Below are positions 45,806-55,902 of a DNA stretch of 64,000 nt, one piece after another. The position numbers and the translations under genes were made by a program. Where the stretch lies: contig NZ_CP092471.1 in assembly GCF_026168555.1 (NCBI RefSeq), positions 692,501-756,500 on the forward strand, given 5' to 3'. How positions within the stretch are numbered: the first letter of the stretch is position 1; every line of letters begins with the position of its first letter. The stretch is from Qipengyuania spongiae (lineage in GTDB: Bacteria > Pseudomonadota > Alphaproteobacteria > Sphingomonadales > Sphingomonadaceae). The notes beneath the pieces are model-generated. The model saw only the letters and a list, made by a program, of their open reading frames with translations. It ran no database searches and had not been told where the DNA came from.

Positions 45806-46228
45806 TCATCCCTGCGGGATGACCGCCTGCGCGAACTGCCCGTCGCCTTCGGGGGCAGCGACGATGTCTCGGGTGACGCGGCCCTTGGCCACGGTGTTGG
45901 TTTGCGCGTCGCCGACCGAGGAACGGATGCCGGGAGCGGCCGCACCGGCGCGGTCGAGCGCGCTCGTTTCCACCTCGCTGCGCTGGGCCGGACCGCCGAA
46001 GATCGCCTCGAGCGCCTGTTCGGCGGCGGTGCCTTCGGCCGGGCGCGGGGCACCGGGGGCGGGGGGCACAAGATTGAAGTCGGGCGGCACCACCAGCGGG
46101 GCCTGCCGCTGCACCGCGAACTCGTCCGGCCGGTCGCGGTCGAGCAGCCCGCCGCTGCCGCAGGCGGTCAGCGCGGTCGCACCGGCGAGGATAGCGCCCA
46201 TGCGAAGGGCCGTGGCAAGTCTGTTCAT
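45806..46228 (-). CDS. DUF3035 (BamF-like) lipoprotein
   Basis: A 140-residue lipoprotein with lipobox LTAC (Cys about 23). The family core RPDEFAVQRQAPLVVPPDFNL (about 33-52) is conserved; the remainder is Ala/Pro-rich and probably disordered. DUF3035 proteins include BamF, an accessory subunit of the alphaproteobacterial outer-membrane assembly machine; this one is assigned only to the family. Start overlaps the lspA stop by four bases, coupling a lipoprotein to the peptidase that processes it. Confidence 0.82.
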   Translation of the reverse strand: MNRLATALRMGAILAGATALTACGSGGLLDRDRPDEFAVQRQAPLVVPPDFNLVPPAPGAPRPAEGTAAEQALEAIFGGPAQRSEVETSALDRAGAAAPGIRSSVGDAQTNTVAKGRVTRDIVAAPEGDGQFAQAVIPQG

Positions 46229-46761
46229 CGGGCTTTCTCCCCGGCCGAAACCGGTTTCTCGTTCATCATGTCGTCGACGGTGTCGCGCATCAGGAATGCG
46301 CGGGCAAGGATTATCACCACGCCGATGGTGATCGCGGCATCGGCGATGTTGAAGATCAGGAAGGGCCGGAACGTGCCGAAATGCAGGTCGGCATAATCGA
46401 TCACGTAGCCCAGTGCATAGCGGTCACGGATATTGCCGAGCGCTCCGCCGAGGATCAGCGACAGGCCGAGAATGTCGCCGAGCGTGCGCTCGCGCATCAT
46501 CCACACGGTCACTACCAGCGCGATGATCCCGGTCACCAGCACCAGCGCCCAGCGCATTTCCGGGTTCGTCGCCTCGAACATGCCGAGCGAGATGCCGAAA
46601 TTCTGCGTGAAGCGCAGGTCGAAGAAGGGCAGCACCTCGACCGCGCCGACCCGCTGCAATTCGAGCGGGCCGGTCACCCACCATTTTACCCATTGGTCGA
46701 CCACGAAGATCGCCAGCGCGAGAGCGATGCCGATCACGCGGCGTTTGCCGAGCGGGCTCAT
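46225..46761 (-). CDS. lspA: Lipoprotein signal peptidase II
   Basis: A 178-residue aspartyl membrane protease with four helices that cleaves prolipoproteins after lipidation. Catalytic aspartates are in GNIRDR (about 117-122) and FNIADAAI (about 140-147). It overlaps ileS by four bases upstream and DUF3035 by four bases downstream. The ileS-lspA order is widely conserved. Confidence 0.95.
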   Translation of the reverse strand: MSPLGKRRVIGIALALAIFVVDQWVKWWVTGPLELQRVGAVEVLPFFDLRFTQNFGISLGMFEATNPEMRWALVLVTGIIALVVTVWMMRERTLGDILGLSLILGGALGNIRDRYALGYVIDYADLHFGTFRPFLIFNIADAAITIGVVIILARAFLMRDTVDDMMNEKPVSAGEKAR

Positions 46762-49676
46762 GCCGCACCTCCTGCGGCCGCGTCCAGTTCCTCGACCACC
46801 GCCGCGCAGCGATCGCACAGGGCGCCGTCTTCCGCCACTTCGGGCAGAAGGCGCCAGCACCGGCCGCATTTGTGGTCGGAAGTCTTGGTGACGATCACCG
46901 CGCCGCTATCCTTCCGCGCGACTGACGCGGTGATGAACAATTGCGCGAGATCGGCATCGATAAAGCCTTCGGGCACGGCATCGGCGGGGACCACGACATC
47001 GGCTTCGAGGCCCGACCGGATCACCTTCTCGCGCCGCAAGGGCTCGATCGCCTCCATCGCGTCCTCGCGCAGGTCGCGCAATTTCGCCCAGCGCGCATCG
47101 AGTGCCTCGTCGCGCCAGTCCTCGGGCAGCGGATGCCATTCCTGCAAATGGATCGATTCACGCTCCGGGAAACGCGTGCCCCACACCTCCTCGCTGGTGA
47201 AGACCAGCACCGGGGCGGCGTAGCGCACCAGCGACTGGAACAGGATGTCGAGCACGGTGCGATAGGCGCGCCGCTCGGTCCATTCCGGCGCGTCGCAATA
47301 GAGCCGGTCCTTGCGGATATCGAAGAAGAAGGCCGACAGGTCCTCGTTGGCGAAATCGATCAGCGCGCGGGTGTAGTCGTTGAAATCGTATTCCAGCGCC
47401 GCCCGCCGCAATTCGGCATCGAGCCCGGCGAGGCGCGAGAGCATGTAGCGTTCCAGCTCGGGCATCTGTTCGGGCGCGACCGCCTCGGCCTCGTGATCGT
47501 AGCCGTCGAGCGCGCCGAGGAGATAGCGGAAGGTATTGCGCAGCTTGCGATACTGGTCGGCGACCCCTTTCAGGATCTCGTCCCCGATCCGGTGATCCTC
47601 GGAAAAATCGACCGAGAGCGCCCACAGGCGGATGATGTCGGCCCCGTACTGCTCCATCACCTTGAGCGGATCGATCGTGTTGCCGAGGCTCTTCGACATC
47701 TTGCGCCCGTCCGCGGCCATGGTGAAGCCGTGGGTCAGCAGCTGGTCGTAGGGCGCGCGGCCCCGCGTGGCGCTGCTTTCCAGAAGGGAGGACTGGAACC
47801 AGCCGCGATGCTGGTCCGACCCTTCTAGATAGAGGTTCGCCGGCCACTGGAGATCGGGCCAGCGCCCGCTTTCCAGCACGAAGGCATGGGTGCTGCCCGA
47901 ATCGAACCACACGTCGAGAATGTCGCCGACCATCTCGTAATCCGCGGGATCGTGGTCGGAGCCGAGGAATTCCGCCTTGCGCGCCTCGTCCCAGGCATCG
48001 ACGCCCTCTTCGCGGATGGCCGCGACGATGCGGGCGTTGACGCCTGCGTCCTGGAGGTAGGAGCCGTCGGGCCGCACGAACAGCGTGATCGGCACTCCCC
48101 ATGCGCGCTGGCGCGACAGGACCCAGTCGGGCCGGTTCTCGACCATGGAGCCGAGACGGCGGCGCCCCTTTTCGGGAATGAACTCGACCCGCTCGATTTC
48201 GGAGAGCGCGATCTGACGCAGGGTCCGCTCGCCATCGGCGGCATCGAGCTGGCCGCCCAGCGGCTTGTCCATCGGCACGAACCATTGCGGGGTGCAGCGG
48301 AAGATGATCTTCGCCTTGCTGCGCCAGCTGTGCGGATAGGAATGCCGGTAGTCGTCGCTGGCGGCGAGCAGCGCGCCCGCGTCGCGAAGGTCCGAACAGA
48401 TCGGCCCGTCGGGCGCGTTGAAGGGCTTGTTGATGACGCTGCGGCGGCGTTCCTTCCCCTCGGCATCGAGGTCGTCCGCGCCCAGCCACGGCCAGTCGTC
48501 GCGATAGCGCCCGTCGTCCATCACCGCGAATTGCGGCTCCAGCCCATAGGCCTTGCAGAGCACGAAATCGTCCTCGCCATGGTCGGGCGCCATGTGGACG
48601 AGACCGGTGCCGCTGTCGGTGGTGACGAAATCGCCCGGCAGGAAAGGGCGCGGATTGGCGTAGAACCCGCCGAGATGGTGCATCGGGTGGCGCGCGACGG
48701 TTCCGGCGAGGTCGGAGCCTTTGAAGCGCTTTATTTCGTGGAGCTTTACGTCAGTCCGAGAACTAACCTCATCGACCAACGCAGCAGCGACGACGATCTC
48801 GCCACGCTTTTGGATGACAGCATTTTCTGAGGGCATCTCGCCGGGATGTAACCAAACAGCACGTCCGGAGATTACGCTGCAAAGTACATACTCAATCTCC
48901 GGCCCATAGGCGATCGCCTGGTTGACCGGGATCGTCCACGGCGTCGTCGTCCAGATCACCGCGTGAGCGCCGACCAGTTCCTCGATCGGGCTCTCGACGA
49001 TCTCGAAGGCCACGTCGATCTGGGTGCTGGTGATGTCCTCGTATTCGACCTCGGCCTCGGCCAGCGCGGTTTCCTCGACCGGGCTCCACATCACCGGCTT
49101 CGATCCGCGGTAGAGGTTGCCCGCTTCCACGAATTTCATCAGCTCGGCGACGATCGCCGCCTCGCTGTCGGACTGCATGGTGAGATAGGGATTGTCCCAG
49201 TCGGCCATGATGCCGAGGCGCTTCAGCTGTTCGCGCTGCACGCCCACCCAGTGCGCGGCGTAGTCGCGGCATTCGGCGCGGAATTCCTTGGCCGGAACGT
49301 CCTTCTTGCTGCGCTTCTTCTTGCGGTAGAGTTCCTCCACCTTCCACTCGATCGGCAGGCCGTGGCAGTCCCAGCCCGGCACGTAGGGCGCATCCTTGCC
49401 CAGCAGGTTCTGCGTGCGGCAGACCATGTCCTTCAGCGTGTGGTTCAGCGCATGGCCGATATGCATGTCGCCATTGGCGTAGGGCGGGCCGTCGTGGAAA
49501 ATGAACTTCTCCCGCCCCCGACGCGCGTCGCGCAGCTTTGCGTAGAGGTCCTGTTCCACCCAGCGCGCGGCGATCCCCGGCTCCTTCTGCGGCAGGCCGG
49601 CCTTCATGGGAAAATCGGTCTTCGGCAGGAAGACGGTGTCCCGGTAATCGCGCTGGGTGTTCTTTTCGTCTGACAT
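46758..49676 (-). CDS. ileS: Isoleucine-tRNA ligase
   Basis: A 972-residue class I tRNA synthetase of the bacterial type. HIGH is at about 72-75 (GDMHIGHALNH), KMSKS is in DGRKMSKSLGN, the CP1 editing domain spans about 190-400, and the C-terminal zinc finger has CGRCW and CDRCAA. A 180-base stretch inside the editing domain (48721-48900, residues about 259-319) is only 51% GC by my count (92 of 180) and uses codons unlike the rest of the gene, although the frame stays open. It leads ileS-lspA-DUF3035. Confidence 0.97.
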   Translation of the reverse strand: MSDEKNTQRDYRDTVFLPKTDFPMKAGLPQKEPGIAARWVEQDLYAKLRDARRGREKFIFHDGPPYANGDMHIGHALNHTLKDMVCRTQNLLGKDAPYVPGWDCHGLPIEWKVEELYRKKKRSKKDVPAKEFRAECRDYAAHWVGVQREQLKRLGIMADWDNPYLTMQSDSEAAIVAELMKFVEAGNLYRGSKPVMWSPVEETALAEAEVEYEDITSTQIDVAFEIVESPIEELVGAHAVIWTTTPWTIPVNQAIAYGPEIEYVLCSVISGRAVWLHPGEMPSENAVIQKRGEIVVAAALVDEVSSRTDVKLHEIKRFKGSDLAGTVARHPMHHLGGFYANPRPFLPGDFVTTDSGTGLVHMAPDHGEDDFVLCKAYGLEPQFAVMDDGRYRDDWPWLGADDLDAEGKERRRSVINKPFNAPDGPICSDLRDAGALLAASDDYRHSYPHSWRSKAKIIFRCTPQWFVPMDKPLGGQLDAADGERTLRQIALSEIERVEFIPEKGRRRLGSMVENRPDWVLSRQRAWGVPITLFVRPDGSYLQDAGVNARIVAAIREEGVDAWDEARKAEFLGSDHDPADYEMVGDILDVWFDSGSTHAFVLESGRWPDLQWPANLYLEGSDQHRGWFQSSLLESSATRGRAPYDQLLTHGFTMAADGRKMSKSLGNTIDPLKVMEQYGADIIRLWALSVDFSEDHRIGDEILKGVADQYRKLRNTFRYLLGALDGYDHEAEAVAPEQMPELERYMLSRLAGLDAELRRAALEYDFNDYTRALIDFANEDLSAFFFDIRKDRLYCDAPEWTERRAYRTVLDILFQSLVRYAAPVLVFTSEEVWGTRFPERESIHLQEWHPLPEDWRDEALDARWAKLRDLREDAMEAIEPLRREKVIRSGLEADVVVPADAVPEGFIDADLAQLFITASVARKDSGAVIVTKTSDHKCGRCWRLLPEVAEDGALCDRCAAVVEELDAAAGGAA

Positions 49677-49760
49677 ACGGGGGTGGCCGCTACCGGAATT
49701 GCCGCCTGTAGGAAAGCGTTTCGCGCTGGGCGCTCCTCGCGGCGAAGCCGCCCTTCGTTC

Positions 49761-49825
49761 TCACGCGAAGTCGCGAAGAACGCGGGGGCGCTCCACCCGA
49801 ACGATCTCTTCGCGTCTTCGCGTGA
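49761..49825. repeat. Inverted repeat, 19-bp arms
   Basis: Arms 49761-49779 and 49807-49825 match at 18 of 19 positions around a 27-base centre. The arm core is CGCGAAG, nearly repeated within each arm (CGCGAAG-T-CGCGAAG). A transcript would fold into a long hairpin. Confidence 0.75.
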
Positions 49826-49863
49826 ACCAAACGAGGCGCAATGCTGCCGGGATGGCGCAGAAG

Positions 49864-50029
49864 TTTCTCGCGGAGACGCAGAGGAAAGGGAAATGCAAAA
49901 GTGGTGATGGCGGCGGAGCCGTGCTCAATCTTCGACAGTGGGGCTGGGAAAAGGGGAGAGGAAATGAGAGAGCCTTCGGCTCGGCCGGTCCTCTCCGTGT
50001 CTCTCTTTCCTCTGCGGCTCTGCGAGAAA
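49864..50029. repeat. MITE-like element with imperfect 27-bp inverted ends
   Basis: Arms 49864-49890 and 50003-50029 match at 24 of 27 positions, enclosing about 112 bases of purine-rich sequence on the plus strand. The end lies 3 bases from the ribF stop codon. No transposase frame is inside. Target-site duplications are not obvious. Confidence 0.55.
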
Positions 50030-50031
50030 TC

Positions 50032-52541
<2,510 letters not shown>

Positions 52542-52542
<1 letters not shown>

Positions 52543-53036
52543 CAGTCCTCGGGCCGCTCGGCCACGCGGTCGGTCTGTGCCTGGCGCCAGGCCTTGAGCC
52601 GCCCGGCCAGCGCATCGTCGGTGGTGGCGAGAATGCTGGCGGCGAGCAGGCCGGCATTGGTTGCCCCCGCCTCGCCAATGGCCAGCGTGCCGACCGGGAT
52701 GCCGGCGGGCATCTGGACGATCGAGAGCAGGCTGTCCTGACCCGACAGCGCCTTCGACTTCACCGGTACGCCGAGCACCGGGAGATGGGTCATCGCTGCG
52801 ACCATGCCCGGCAGATGCGCCGCACCGCCCGCACCGGCGATGATGACCGAGAAGCCTTCATCCGCCGCGCCCTTGGCGAAATCGGCCATGCGGTCGGGCG
52901 TGCGGTGGGCCGAAACGATGCGCGCCTCGTGATCGACCCCAAGCTCTTCCAGCACGGCAGCGGCCCTGCGCATGGTCGGCCAGTCCGACTGCGAGCCCAT
53001 GACGATCGCGACCCGTCCCGCTTTGCCCCCGGCCAT
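52542..53036 (-). CDS. purE: N5-carboxyaminoimidazole ribonucleotide mutase
   Basis: A 164-residue PurE that rearranges N5-CAIR to CAIR. Motifs are [14 protein letters not shown] (about 12-25), SAHRTPDRM (about 42-50), [16 protein letters not shown] (about 66-81), and [22 protein letters not shown]. The ATG at 53036 has AAGG at proper distance, while the earlier ATG at 53045 is too close to that site. It works with the adjacent PurK. Confidence 0.95.
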
Positions 53037-53037
53037 G

Positions 53038-53727
53038 TCAGGCATCCTTGAGGTAGTAGCGCTCCTTCGCGGGGCGCAGATTGTCGCCGAATTCGTAGAC
53101 GATCGGCTGGCCGGTCGGAATTTCCAGCCCGGTAATCTCTTCGTCCGAAATGCCCGACAAATGCTTGACCAGCGCGCGCAGCGAATTGCCGTGAGCGGAG
53201 ATGATCACCGTCTCCCCGGAGGAGAGGCGCGGCAGGATGTCGCTCTCCCAATAGGGCAGCACCCGCTCGATGGTGAGCTTCAGGCTTTCCGTGCGCGGCA
53301 CCGGAATGCCGGCATAGCGCGGATCGCCGGACAGATCGAATTCGCTGCCCTCCTCGATGTCGGGCGGCGGCACGTCGAAGCTGCGGCGCCAGATGTGAAC
53401 CTGTTCCTCGCCATGCTTCTCGCGCGTCTGCTGCTTGTCGAGGCCGGTGAGCCCGCCATAATGCCGCTCGTTGAGGCGCCAGTCCTTGGTCTCGGGGATC
53501 CACAGCCGGTCGCAGGCCTCCAGCGCCAGATGCAGCGTCTTGATCGCGCGGGTCTGGAGGCTGGTGTAGGCGACGGTGGGCATCAGGCGCTTCTCGCGCA
53601 GCAACTGCCCGGCCGCGCGTGCTTCCGCGACACCCTGATCGGTCAGGTCGACATCCCACCAGCCGGTGAAGCGGTTGGCTAGGTTCCATTCGCTCTGGCC
53701 GTGGCGGACGAGGATCAGTTTGGACAT
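53038..53727 (-). CDS. gpmA: 2,3-bisphosphoglycerate-dependent phosphoglycerate mutase
   Basis: A 229-residue glycolytic mutase. The phosphorylated His is His9 in [10 protein letters not shown] (6-15), followed by [27 protein letters not shown] and a second catalytic His in [12 protein letters not shown]. It is the first gene of the gpmA-purE-purK-folA-ribF run, with one base between its stop and the purE start. Confidence 0.95.
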   Translation of the reverse strand: MSKLILVRHGQSEWNLANRFTGWWDVDLTDQGVAEARAAGQLLREKRLMPTVAYTSLQTRAIKTLHLALEACDRLWIPETKDWRLNERHYGGLTGLDKQQTREKHGEEQVHIWRRSFDVPPPDIEEGSEFDLSGDPRYAGIPVPRTESLKLTIERVLPYWESDILPRLSSGETVIISAHGNSLRALVKHLSGISDEEITGLEIPTGQPIVYEFGDNLRPAKERYYLKDA

Positions 53728-53762
53728 GACAGCTTACCGACAATTTGCGAGAGCGATGCGCG

Positions 53763-53927
53763 TTAGCGCTCCGATTCGTCTTTGGGAAGCGCAGTCTGGG
53801 CGCTTCCGGCCTCGCCGTTCATGTCGCGGGCCTGCGACTTCCTGCGACGCAGGTTCTCACGCAATTTTGCGGCCAGCCGCTCCTCGCGCGAAAGCGCCTC
53901 GTCCATTGTGTTACCGGTTTTCGCCAT
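53763..53927 (-). CDS. Small basic protein of unknown function
   Basis: A 54-residue protein with a strongly basic helix, REERLAAKLRENLRRRKSQAR (split here as about residues 12-32), and a polar tail. Similar tiny proteins with a LRENLRRRK-QAR core occur near housekeeping genes in sphingomonads; their role is unknown. The ATG at 53927 is chosen; an upstream ATG at 53963 adds 12 unlike residues. It lies 35 bases before gpmA on the same strand. Confidence 0.6.
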   Translation of the reverse strand: MAKTGNTMDEALSREERLAAKLRENLRRRKSQARDMNGEAGSAQTALPKDESER

Positions 53928-54039
53928 CCGGGCGGCATATGCCAAATCGCAGTGCGGGCTCAAGCTCCGCTTGACTTTCGCCGCCCTGCCGACAATAGGC
54001 GCGCCCGGTCACCCGGCATGGTTCCGGGCAAGGCCCCGT

Positions 54040-54114
54040 GCTGCTGTAGCTCAGTGGTAGAGCGCACCCTTGGTAAGGGTGAGGCCGGGAGTTCAATCCT
54101 CCCCAGCAGCACCA
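54040..54114 (+). tRNA. tRNA-Thr (anticodon GGT)
   Basis: A complete 75-base cloverleaf. The acceptor arm GCTGCTG (54040-54046) pairs with CAGCAGC (54104-54110); the anticodon arm ACCCT/AGGGT holds the loop TTGGTAA with anticodon GGT; the T-loop reads GTTCAATCC. Discriminator A and an encoded CCA (54112-54114) are present. Confidence 0.96.
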
Positions 54115-54202
54115 TTCACCTCCATTTCCGTTTGCAACGCTGTCGCGCCTTGCGTGCTTTACGCGCATCGGCCACGCCCCTTCGCGACAGGAGGTGGCGA
54201 CG

Positions 54203-55372
54203 ATGGACTTTCAGCTTACCGAGCAGCAGCGCGATCTGCAGGAGGCGGCGCGCAAGTTCGCGCGCGCAGAGCTTCCGGACCTCGCGCGAGAGATGGAAGA
54301 GAAGGATATCCCCGTCCCGGCCGAGATGGTGCGGCGCTATGGCCAGCAGGGCTTTCTCGGCGTCAACCTGCCGGAGAAATATGGCGGGCTGGGGCTGGGC
54401 CATCTCGAGGCGCTGCTGGTGCTCGAGCAGTTCGCGATGATCAGCAACGCGGTCGCCTTTCCAGTGTTCGAGGCGCTGGTCGGCCCGGTCCGCGCGATCG
54501 CGCTGTTCGGCACCGATTCGCTGCGCCAACGGATCATCCCCAAGGTCACGCGGGGCGAGGCGACGGTGGCCGTGTCCATGTCTGAACCCGATGCCGGCAC
54601 CGCGCTGACCGATCTTTCCACCCGGGCGCGTGAGGACGGCGGGCAGTTCGTGCTCGACGGCACCAAGCGCTGGACCAGCGGGGCGGGCCACGCGCAATAT
54701 TACGTGGTCTATTGCCGCCTGCCGGATGCGCCGGGAGCGAAGGGCATCGGCGCGCTGCTGATCAACAAGGACATGGAGGGCGTCGGCTTCGGCAAGCGCG
54801 AGAAGCTGATGGGTTTCCGGGGGATCGACACACGCGACATCACCTTCGATGCGGTGAAGGTGCCGAAGGACAATCTGGTGGTCGAGGCGGGCGGTTTCGG
54901 CCGGCTGATGGCGGCTTTCGGGCTCGAGCGCTGCGGCAATGCGACCCAGAGCCTGGGCCTTGCCGCCGCCGCGCTCGAACAGGCGACCGAATATGTCCAG
55001 CAGCGCGAGGCCTTCGGCAAGCCGATCGTCGATTTCCAGGCGGTGCAGCTGCGCCTCGCCGAAATGGCGATGCAGGTCGAGGCGGCGCGTCTGCTGATCT
55101 ACCGCGCGGCGGCCAATGCAGCGCAGCAGGACAATCGCCTGCCGAGCGTGTTCGAAAGCAGCGTCGCCAAGTGCTACGCCAACGAGATCGTCCGCTCGGT
55201 CACCGCCAACGGGATGCAGGTGATGGGCGGCTATGGCTATCACTCGGAATACGGGATGGAACAGCGCGTGCGCGACGGCTTCGCCTGGGGCATTGCGGGC
55301 GGCACGACCGACGTCCAGAAAACCAATATCGCCGCCGCCATGATCGGCCGGCGTTTCGATCAGCGGCGTTGA
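54203..55372 (+). CDS. Acyl-CoA dehydrogenase
   Basis: A 389-residue FAD enzyme oxidising an acyl-CoA to the enoyl-CoA and passing electrons to ETF. Conserved parts are VAVSMSEPDAGTALTDLSTRA (about 125-145), GTKRWTSGAGHAQYYVV, and the C-terminal QVMGGYGYHSEYGMEQRVRDG (about 340-360), with catalytic Glu probably nearby at GYHSEYGMEQ. Chain-length preference cannot be told. The ATG at 54203 has AGGAGG eight bases upstream; the earlier GTG overlaps that site. Confidence 0.9.
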   Translation: MDFQLTEQQRDLQEAARKFARAELPDLAREMEEKDIPVPAEMVRRYGQQGFLGVNLPEKYGGLGLGHLEALLVLEQFAMISNAVAFPVFEALVGPVRAIALFGTDSLRQRIIPKVTRGEATVAVSMSEPDAGTALTDLSTRAREDGGQFVLDGTKRWTSGAGHAQYYVVYCRLPDAPGAKGIGALLINKDMEGVGFGKREKLMGFRGIDTRDITFDAVKVPKDNLVVEAGGFGRLMAAFGLERCGNATQSLGLAAAALEQATEYVQQREAFGKPIVDFQAVQLRLAEMAMQVEAARLLIYRAAANAAQQDNRLPSVFESSVAKCYANEIVRSVTANGMQVMGGYGYHSEYGMEQRVRDGFAWGIAGGTTDVQKTNIAAAMIGRRFDQRR

Positions 55373-55404
55373 TTGCGCGCACTGTATTGGCTAGATAGAA
55401 CACT

Positions 55405-55902
55405 ATGGAGCATACAGACGCGCTGCAGGCCGCGCCGGTCGAAGAAACCGACCTCAGGCAGCTCGATCCGCGTTACCGGACGGTGCTGCGGATCGTCGGA
55501 ACGATCTGGTCGATCCCGGTGCTGATCGTGGCGACGGTGCCGGGTATCGCGATCGAGAACTGGTCGCTTTATGCCCTCGTTCCGGCATTGGTCACCGTCG
55601 CTCTTCTGATCTTTCGATTCCCTTCGCGGCGCTGGTCGGCGCGCGGCTATTCGCTGGAAGACGAGCGGCTGCGCGTGGTGCGCGGAATCATGTTCCGCTT
55701 CGATACGGTGGTGCCCTTCGGCCGGGTTCAGCATATCGATGTGGGGCAGGGGCCGTTGGAGCGGGCCTTCGATCTCGCCACGCTGACGGTCCACACCGCC
55801 GGGACGCACAATTCCTCGGTCGCGCTGCCGGGGCTCGCGCATGAAGACGCGCTGGCGATGCGCGAGACGATCCGGGCGGCGATCCGGCGCGACACGTTGT
55901 GA
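55405..55902 (+). CDS. PH domain-containing membrane protein, YdbS-like
   Basis: A 165-residue protein with two helices near 30-72 and a bacterial PH (DUF304/bPH2) domain (about 78-155), including the WSARGYSLEDERLRV and VPFGRVQHIDVGQGPLER blocks. With the next gene it forms a YdbS/YdbT pair as in Bacillus and others. The biochemical role is unknown; in Bacillus subtilis such pairs have been linked to bacteriocin resistance. Confidence 0.85.
   Translation: MEHTDALQAAPVEETDLRQLDPRYRTVLRIVGTIWSIPVLIVATVPGIAIENWSLYALVPALVTVALLIFRFPSRRWSARGYSLEDERLRVVRGIMFRFDTVVPFGRVQHIDVGQGPLERAFDLATLTVHTAGTHNSSVALPGLAHEDALAMRETIRAAIRRDTL

Larger units (their letters stand above)
49677..50031. repeat. Repeat island between ribF and ileS
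   Basis: 355 bases without a real gene. Two inverted-repeat pairs can be seen. The first pairs 49761-49779 with 49807-49825 (18 of 19 match). The second pairs 49864-49890 with 50003-50029 (24 of 27 match), enclosing about 112 bases. Both consist of CGCGAAG or CGCAGAG-like units typical of small dispersed intergenic elements. The short frame at 49683-49907 only reflects repeat composition. The ileS promoter must lie within or beside it. Confidence 0.7.

Noticed and set aside
45586..45822. A 78-codon frame after the CNNM gene
   Set aside because: It reads through three palindromes and runs into the end of the DUF3035 gene; composition is not protein-like.
49683..49907. A 74-codon frame in the ribF-ileS gap
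   Set aside because: Its sequence comes from the inverted-repeat units and has no protein-like character; it crosses the start of the MITE-like element.
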